In this document: piece after piece, positions 57,640 through 64,000 of the stretch
Layout: each line of letters opens with the position of its first letter
Numbering within the stretch: position 1 is the first letter of the stretch
Assembly (NCBI GenBank): GCA_029532415.1
Contig: JAQOTA010000027.1
Coordinates: 372,001-436,000, forward strand
Direction of reading: 5' to 3'
Source: Marasmius tenuissimus
Taxonomy: Eukaryota > Basidiomycota > Agaricomycetes > Agaricales > Marasmiaceae
DNA: 64,000 nt
Notes under the pieces: generated by a model
What the model saw: the letters and a program-made list of their open reading frames with translations, nothing else
Databases searched by the model: none
Told to the model about the DNA's origin: nothing
Position numbers and translations under genes: made by a program

Positions 57640-57859
57640 GGTGGTCAAAGGAGAAGGCTCAAACTATGGACGTGCGTACCTCACTTCGAGAATTACTCCA
57701 ATTCAGGTAGCCTAAATTCGCTCACGAGACACCGGACTAGTTTAACTTGCAGAAACGAAGCGAGGAAAGAAGAGAAGGTGTCACGGTCGACACAATGGGA
57801 GATTGACTGGCAGTGTTGAGTTCCGCATTTGCCCCGGCACGCAAAGCTGATTTATCTGA

Positions 57860-59195
57860 TGGCCAAACCGCAATATTTCAATGTAGGTGGCGCAGATGGC
57901 GAGAGTGAGTATGTCGTGGACGTGTTCGTGAATGCAGACGATGTAAATGGGAACGAATGGTGGATGGTGGAAGCGGGATCCGAGAAAACCCGAGGTGACG
58001 TCGGTAATATCGTTGCTTCCTAAAACGGAATCTTTCAGGAAAATTTCGAAAGCATACCTTGATATAGCAGGTAATTCTCACGGTACGTCATACGCAAAAT
58101 ACACTCCCAGTCCCACAACTCTGAACTTCTCTCATGAGTTCCCTTCAAGATTCGTGAAATTACCAACGCACTGATACAGTGACTGCTCGGGGTATACTCC
58201 GCTGCAGAAACACAGCGCTCCAGTGTACCAAGAGTAATGAAGGTCCGAACAGAAGCGTACATTGCCGCGAATAGAAGCATCAGGGAAATCCCTTCATAAA
58301 AGCACAAAATTGGACCGCCACAGTTGGGACGGCTTGCACAAGACCGCCATGGATTCCCCAGAAGTCCTCACAGCTATCAAGACTTCCAATTTTTATCTAA
58401 TGCACCGGGCTCCCAAGCAAGAGCCTTATGATATATGGGTCAACAATCGCGGTACGCGTCATACTGCTACCGTATAGACATACTTTAATCAAATACTCAA
58501 GGGTTTAGTGAAACTCAAAGCAAGAACATCGAGGTTTGGAACAAGCATCGCATCGATAAGAAGGAAGGTCCCTATATCCAAGTCAAAGCAGCGACGCAAA
58601 CGTTCGATATACACGTCGAACTGATAGCGATGCTGCAGCTGGGACCTCCGAAACCTCTTGATGCAAGTGGTTTTGACGATCATATTGTACACGGGATAAT
58701 CGGTAAGACACAAGCCGGCTTCCTCGATACGACTAACAACCCGGAAACCCAGAGCTCGCATACCACATCAACCAACCTTTTCCGCTGATACACGACCTGC
58801 TGGTGTCAGCAGCAGTCCCGCCTTTTCCCAGTGAAAAGTTGGACGAGAAGATGAAGCTCTTGGAGCTCGCTGTGCGCTGGAGACTCGAGCCCGTGGTCTG
58901 AGTCTCGGGATGGGCGTCGAACAAGTTGTCAATATTTTTCAACACGCTTACAGTGAGTCCCCCACGTAAGTTCAATCGGAGTACGAAAAATGATGCAGAT
59001 TTATCCTCCACAGTTCGTTACGAGGCACGGATGAATGGATGGACAGAGCTGCTAGCTGTCTGTGAAGAAAACGAGAAGAATCACATTTATGCGATGTCTG
59101 TATTGTCCATTGTCACCGCCATTGCAGACTCGACCGAAGATGCGCATGATCGTGCGCTCACATTGCGGTTAATTGAACATCTCGATGTTGATTAA
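57860..59195 (+). CDS. Unrecognised multi-exon gene
   Basis: Divergent from the F-box genes. Well supported exons: about 58,249-58,451 (LDRHSWDGLHKTAMDSPEVL, SNFYLMHRAPKQEPYDIW), 58,502-58,702 (KEGPYIQVKAATQTFDIHVE, LIAMLQLGPPKPLDASGFDD) and 58,753-58,901 (ELAYHINQPFPLIHDLLVSA, KLDEKMKLLELAVRWRLEPV, then TGA), joined in frame by GT-AG introns. A possible last exon ending 59,195 (YEARMNGWTELLAVCEENEK, LIEHLDVD) is open but I could not join it cleanly. At the 5' end, ATG 57,860 opens MAKPQYFNVGG and then EYVVDVFVNADDVNGNEWWM, which resembles the start of a chromodomain; the link to later exons is not secured. Exons are typical host genes, with no repeat relation to the array. Confidence 0.45.
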
Positions 59196-59319
59196 GAAGT
59201 ATTTGGGATGGCAGTTTCGTGCCCAGCGAAAAGATGGTTTTCTCTACGCGTTGTGTATTTCAATAAAAAATCCAAATCTGAATGCTACTACCTACCATAC
59301 CCAAAATTGAAAGAGAAGT

Positions 59320-59333
59320 CTTGCCGAAGCAAG
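59320..59333 (-). other. Short stem-loop right after the helicase stop codon
   Basis: On the minus strand CTTGC-TTCG-GCAAG, a 5-bp stem with a TTCG tetraloop, follows the stop codon directly. Helitrons have a hairpin near their 3' end, but no CTRR end follows within 15 bases, so I do not call it the terminus. Confidence 0.35.
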
Positions 59334-62300
59334 TCATCCTTCTCTAGGACGAGGTTGCAGAACGTACAGCACACTACATGCGAGCCGCCCTTTTAGTACA
59401 TTCAGATCTAATGATTCGGGGTGACCTTCGTATACAAGGTCATGGGAATCATAATCCATACCGTCGTATACCCACATACATCCGGTGGAAGAGTCTAAAA
59501 CTCTCACTGTGTAATGATGACCTCCGAAATAGATGATACCTGCGAGTCTGTAGACGTTTTTATTGCCGTTGACCGTCACACTTACTTCTGTATCTATAGA
59601 AACCATGTTTTCTGGATCAGAGGATGTGGGGAATTGCAATGAGAACATCGGAGGATGGGATGTTAAAGTCTCAATGGCTAGTAAAGAGCACCCACATACT
59701 TTACAACGGCCTCCACGAGGGTCCTTGGTTGTCGAAGATAATAATTCAGAGGTTGATATAGCGGTAATACCCATGCGATCTTTCATACCGGACTTGGACG
59801 GTCTATTTGTTTTTACGATATGGTTTGATTCGCAGACTATGGATACTTTCATGACCGGGTAAGAGTATCGAAGTAGGGTTGCAAAGATAGCCGAAACCGA
59901 TATATATGCGCCCAGACCAATGAACCTAAGCGGGTGTTTCTGAATCAAGTCATTCCTGAATGCATCTCGAGCGTGCTCCAATGTTGACAGCCTTCGCCTG
60001 CACAGTTCAAAATTGTCAAGGAGGATAGACATGGTGACATCTGTGATAGTTGTTAAGGCGTCATCCCAATAATCTGGACTAGTAGCCCATGTACTGTACA
60101 ACAGTGTAAAGACCGCATCATACGCACAGCTATTTTGCGACCAGGCAGGTCCTGTCCGATTGGCGAATGTACGACTATCGTTCAATGCTCTGGCCACAGG
60201 CGAACCAAAGATGGGCGAATATAGACGCTGTCTCTTCAAAAAGTCCATCGGTAAATGTCCGCTAACCTGTCTTGATACAGATCGTAATCTTTTAGATCCC
60301 CGAGCGGTCACACCAATAGATTGAACTACTGTAGAAGAGGGACTCGGTACAAGCATCCGAGGTGTGTCGGGTATCAAACCTTGATATCTTTCCTTTATTG
60401 TCTTCCTGGACGCAGGAGATGAAGTAGAAACCGGGCTGACCCAAACCATAGTAGGAGTCGGGCTCACAGGAGTTGTTTCAATAACGGTGGTTATAGTTTG
60501 GGGCAGTTGGTCCCCAGACTTATGTCTATTGGGTAGTGGCACAGTGCCCTGTGCGGCTTGTAAATTCGGATTTTGTTTCGTCTTGAGTGGAGGAGATTTA
60601 TCAGTAACAATAGTCCATTCTAACCCTTCGTCATCTACTTCGACCGGGAAGTCGACCCCTTGAGACCAGTCCAAAGCGACCGGTGTTCGACCCGGAACAT
60701 AGGCATGTCCTAACCGATCACGGAAGGCCTTTAGCACAGATAATCGATGATCACTTGCCATTGCAATTTCATAGGCAAGATTATCATCAAACTGAAGGTG
60801 AGTAATCTCGTCCAATAGCTCTATTTCCCTGTATTCTCTCTTCAATGCTCGAGACAGCCCGCCCGTGATCTTCTCTTCGTGAATGTCGGTCAATATTAAC
60901 GTACCTGCAGCTGAAGTACAACGAGAAAGGGCGGTATATATTGAATGACAATCTTTACTGTACGAAAATTCCACCGGGTTAAAGACTCGAGTTTTACCTT
61001 GCGAGTTGTAGTCAGTCATTGCAAAGCACGGTAAGATCTCAATTTGTTGGCGTTGGATTCTCATTGTTTCGCCTGAAGGGAGGGTTACAGTCGTTAACAC
61101 ACAGGAGCTGGGTATGGGAACCACGTTTTCTGGTAGTCCGTTGAATTTGACAGTTTTCGGTGGATTGACAAGCGTAACGAAAAGCATGTCAAGTACCATC
61201 TGGCCCCTTGTACCTGTTTTGGAAGACCACGCCCATACAGTGGCTTCCTGACCTTTAGTGATACACAATTCAGTAGCCAAGTTTGATTTCAGCATAATAG
61301 GCATATCAAGGCACAGGGAAAGGGTGGCAGGAGTTTGAGAGCATGATGAACTCGGTGGCAAAGACCACAATAATTTTTGCTGGTCTGCTGTAATCCCCGT
61401 GGATCTACAGTTCGACTTTCGTTTGAGACGCTTTGATGCGGTCGGTCTATTGTTTTGAACATTGTCTTCAGCTGGCTTTGACGCATCATCACTATAGAAA
61501 GTGTGCAACTGCTGACCCGTTTCCTTGGCGAATCTGATTGCTCCCAATCGATTGATCTCATCCTTGTAAGCATTCCGCGCCGTTATTATAGCTGCATTGC
61601 GAAAATTTGAGTCAGACAATGAGCGTATCCCTCCTTCAAAGGAGGACGATGGTGATCCCAACTGAAGACTCCGCAAGAACGCTATATCTGATTTAGAACA
61701 ACTCATGAACCTCATATTTTCGAGGACTTTAATGAATCGACGATCTTCCTCTGAAGCGCCCTTTAGCCGCATATTTTCGCGGAGTAAAACAACTGTGGTG
61801 AACTCGTGCCAGATTGCCTTACCCACGGTCTCCTCCTGCAGCTTCATAGGTCCCTTTGTCTTGCTGAACCCAATTTGGTCACTGAACAATGCACCATGTT
61901 TCCCTCCTAAAACTGGCGGCAATTGAGCAAAATCCCCCGCCATGATCATGTTCATACCACCAAACGATGTTTCGGAATCACCCAGAGCGAGAGCTAGCCG
62001 TTTGCTTATATTATATAACTCCCATGCTGATATCATGGATATTTCGTCTATGAACAAGTAGTCTACATTTTTTAGCCGTTCTCTAATGGTAGGGAGTGAT
62101 CGATTGGACGTATTTTCATTTATACCGAGAAGTGAGTGATAAGTTACACCGTTGAGGAGGGAGGCAGCAGCACCGGTCGGTGCAGCTATAACAAACCGGT
62201 CGGGCTCTCCCCTACTAGCAAAAAAGTAAGACAGTGCTTTCAAAACTTGGGACTTTCCAGTGCCACCTACTCCTGCGACGTACATTTTTAATTGGGAAGA

Positions 62301-64000
62301 AGGATAGGGATCAACCGCGTGGTTTGCAACAATGCGGAATGCCCGCTCCTGATCATTGTTCAGAGTAAAACGGATGCAGCATTCATCCATTAACAATCGG
62401 TCTGAACCATCCACTTCAAACTTCCTGGACAGGTAAGCTTTGTCTACAACGCGAGCATCTCCAGTAGAGTTGAATTTCTTCCTGGTAGAAGAGCAATCGA
62501 GACCTGATGGCGGATCTTCACCGACTTTGGGGGACAATTTCAGGTTTGCTATCTCTTTCTTCCATTCAGCACCTGTTAGAGGACTTGCAGGCTTCCGCTC
62601 TTGCGCAATTTGTTGATATTTCTCGGGACTTGTTTGTTGCACAGGCTCTGTCCATCCTGATTCCACAAGTAATCTTCGGATGTCAGCAGCTTGGTTTATT
62701 TTAGTCTTCCAAGACCGGCAAAAAGTGGAAACATTGACTTTGGGATCATCCCTCATTTGACCGTTTTGATCAGAAGCCGAGAAGAGGGAATTGAAGGTAT
62801 CGGCAGCCTCCATAAGATCTGTTTCATCCTCTTCCCTGTCCTCCCAATCGGCATCCACTTGCCAGCTACCAGTAGATACATGGCCCGCTATCAATTGTGC
62901 TCGGTAATCGTCGCGAGCGTCTAAACACTCGTACCGTACATTGAAATTCTCCATAAGTTTCACTTGACGATCTGTGAAAATATAATTTTCAAAAGCCATT
63001 GTCCAGGTGTCCCTTTCTGATTTTAAGCACTTGCCGGTCCTCCATGGTTTGAATAGCGTCAACATTGTCGAACAATAGTAGTCACGGTCACCATGGTCTT
63101 TGCGAGGAAGAGTGGAACCTAGAAAGTTGACAACCCAATCAATGTCACCCTCATGAATCTCACAAACATGGGATTCAGACAAAGGGTGATCAGAAAGGAA
63201 TGGATGAACGGTGCGTTTTGTGTTTCCCGACTTAGGTGATATGGAAGGCCTTGAATCTTCGCGCAAAGTTTCAGTTTCGGAATCATCTTGTGTCTCTTCG
63301 GAGGACTCGTCCACATTTTGGATCTTGGACTTTTTTTTCGACTGTTTTTTAGAAACCCGAGAGGAAAGCCTTACAAAGTCATACAGAGACATGTCCTCAA
63401 GAGACTCACTACGGAGGGCATAGTCATCTACCGCGGAGTAACCTACTATACCGGTATTTGGGCGTTTAAGTAGAACTACTCGCTCCGGCGAACATATCTC
63501 ATCATCAGGGGTTTCTGAATCAGGTGTTAACCAAGAACTTCGAGTCCGGGATACATAAGACTGCCAATAAAACCGCTTGAATTTATGACTGGAGTAATGG
63601 TCGGGATTACCAAGTAAGTACATTGCGACCATTGGCGCGCCAAGTTCCATTTTTGTTGTCAACATATTTACTATCTTGGTGAATTGACGTCTTGCAACAT
63701 CTACATCTTCCTGCGAACCTACAATTGTTGTGGGACTCTTAGTAAGTGTTGTGCGAATACAATCAAAGATGACATGAGTTTTCAAGGCAGATTTTGTGAT
63801 ATAATTTGACACATAGGCCACAACATGCTTGATTGCAGTACCCGACGTCATATTTGTAACATCGGTGTTGCACCGGTACAAGTAAGTCATCGCGGGCGTG
63901 AACATGTTTAGCCACGGCTCGCCTTTTTTTATATATACAGCACCCGTTGACCTGTCTATTAGAGTAGATTCATATAATTCTCTCGGGAACCAAGCCTTAC
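59334..64000 (-). CDS. Helitron Rep-helicase with C-terminal USP-like peptidase domain (5' end outside window)
   Basis: One intronless frame, open from the window edge; the first Met in view (63,905) is internal because KAWFPRELYESTLIDR...GEPWLN precedes it. Positions below count from that Met. The first ~130 residues (YLYRCNTDVTNM, AIKHVVAYVSNYITKS) are the end of the Helitron initiator region; RDYYCSTMLTLFKPWR and RYECLDARDDYRAQ are also typical of fungal Helitrons. Pif1-type helicase: Walker A GVGGTGKS near 546, FIDEIS near 617, GDFAQLPPV near 658, LRENMR, NSQGKT and YTALSR. After a Pro/Ser-rich linker, QNSCAYDAVFTLLYSTW (Cys near 1257), CKVCGCS, and LAGIIYFGGHHYTV (His near 1461) form a USP-like cysteine peptidase domain. 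Rolling-circle transposition is the family role; no disabling break is seen in this part. Confidence 0.88.
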   Translation of the reverse strand, partial: KAWFPRELYESTLIDRSTGAVYIKKGEPWLNMFTPAMTYLYRCNTDVTNMTSGTAIKHVVAYVSNYITKSALKTHVIFDCIRTTLTKSPTTIVGSQEDVDVARRQFTKIVNMLTTKMELGAPMVAMYLLGNPDHYSSHKFKRFYWQSYVSRTRSSWLTPDSETPDDEICSPERVVLLKRPNTGIVGYSAVDDYALRSESLEDMSLYDFVRLSSRVSKKQSKKKSKIQNVDESSEETQDDSETETLREDSRPSISPKSGNTKRTVHPFLSDHPLSESHVCEIHEGDIDWVVNFLGSTLPRKDHGDRDYYCSTMLTLFKPWRTGKCLKSERDTWTMAFENYIFTDRQVKLMENFNVRYECLDARDDYRAQLIAGHVSTGSWQVDADWEDREEDETDLMEAADTFNSLFSASDQNGQMRDDPKVNVSTFCRSWKTKINQAADIRRLLVESGWTEPVQQTSPEKYQQIAQERKPASPLTGAEWKKEIANLKLSPKVGEDPPSGLDCSSTRKKFNSTGDARVVDKAYLSRKFEVDGSDRLLMDECCIRFTLNNDQERAFRIVANHAVDPYPSSQLKMYVAGVGGTGKSQVLKALSYFFASRGEPDRFVIAAPTGAAASLLNGVTYHSLLGINENTSNRSLPTIRERLKNVDYLFIDEISMISAWELYNISKRLALALGDSETSFGGMNMIMAGDFAQLPPVLGGKHGALFSDQIGFSKTKGPMKLQEETVGKAIWHEFTTVVLLRENMRLKGASEEDRRFIKVLENMRFMSCSKSDIAFLRSLQLGSPSSSFEGGIRSLSDSNFRNAAIITARNAYKDEINRLGAIRFAKETGQQLHTFYSDDASKPAEDNVQNNRPTASKRLKRKSNCRSTGITADQQKLLWSLPPSSSCSQTPATLSLCLDMPIMLKSNLATELCITKGQEATVWAWSSKTGTRGQMVLDMLFVTLVNPPKTVKFNGLPENVVPIPSSCVLTTVTLPSGETMRIQRQQIEILPCFAMTDYNSQGKTRVFNPVEFSYSKDCHSIYTALSRCTSAAGTLILTDIHEEKITGGLSRALKREYREIELLDEITHLQFDDNLAYEIAMASDHRLSVLKAFRDRLGHAYVPGRTPVALDWSQGVDFPVEVDDEGLEWTIVTDKSPPLKTKQNPNLQAAQGTVPLPNRHKSGDQLPQTITTVIETTPVSPTPTMVWVSPVSTSSPASRKTIKERYQGLIPDTPRMLVPSPSSTVVQSIGVTARGSKRLRSVSRQVSGHLPMDFLKRQRLYSPIFGSPVARALNDSRTFANRTGPAWSQNSCAYDAVFTLLYSTWATSPDYWDDALTTITDVTMSILLDNFELCRRRLSTLEHARDAFRNDLIQKHPLRFIGLGAYISVSAIFATLLRYSYPVMKVSIVCESNHIVKTNRPSKSGMKDRMGITAISTSELLSSTTKDPRGGRCKVCGCSLLAIETLTSHPPMFSLQFPTSSDPENMVSIDTEVSVTVNGNKNVYRLAGIIYFGGHHYTVRVLDSSTGCMWVYDGMDYDSHDLVYEGHPESLDLNVLKGRLACSVLYVLQPRPREG

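Noticed and set aside
59320..59333. Stem-loop as the Helitron 3' terminus
   Set aside because: No CTRR end or host AT insertion site follows at the usual distance.
63905..63907. ATG at 63,905 as the start of the helicase
   Set aside because: The frame is open upstream to the window edge and encodes typical Helitron residues before this Met, so it is internal.

Overview
This window reads as nuclear DNA of a basidiomycete fungus, most likely an Agaricomycete and possibly Agaricales. The evidence is dense 45-65 bp GT-AG introns, F-box genes of the mushroom type, an intronless Helitron helicase of the kind common in Agaricomycetes, and a Gly/Asn-rich leader followed by a kinase-like body that I associate with expanded gene families there. 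The species cannot be named from the sequence. No rRNA, tRNA or CRISPR was recognised.

Positions 1 to about 52.7 kb form an old, mosaic tandem array. Two block types alternate. Block a (1-6.9 kb, 19.1-26 kb, 41.8-49.7 kb) carries gene E, then an A-type paralogue, both on +, then minus-strand genes D-like and J. Block b (about 11.7-19.1 kb and 34.5-41.8 kb) carries remnants I and H, a B-type paralogue, minus-strand gene D and small gene K. Worn fragments of more copies lie at 6.9-11.7, 26.2-34.5 and 49.7-52.65 kb. The five A/B paralogues (A1, B1, A2, B2, A3) all splice in silico to full-length proteins of about 610-650 residues with matching intron positions and phases, while many neighbours in the same blocks carry stops or frameshifts. 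A sixth, divergent gene on the minus strand (C, 28.5-29.8 kb) has the same leader and the same exon junction but a different C-terminal half.

Three non-autonomous inverted-repeat transposons can be bounded to the base: a 174-bp TA-flanked MITE (26,001-26,174); a 2,585-bp element (30,520-33,104) with 231-bp inverted repeats, an 8-bp target duplication and about 20 copies of the palindrome GGGTATACCC; and a 1,373-bp element (45,318-46,690) inside the last intron of A3, whose removal with one 7-bp target copy restores exactly the 49-bp intron of A1 and A2.

From 52.9 kb the array stops. Two intact tandem F-box paralogues lie on the minus strand (52.9-57.6 kb), followed by an unrecognised multi-exon plus-strand gene (57.9-59.2 kb). 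The window ends inside a minus-strand Helitron ORF (59.3 to past 64 kb) that joins the end of a replication-initiator region, a Pif1-type helicase and a USP-like cysteine peptidase domain.
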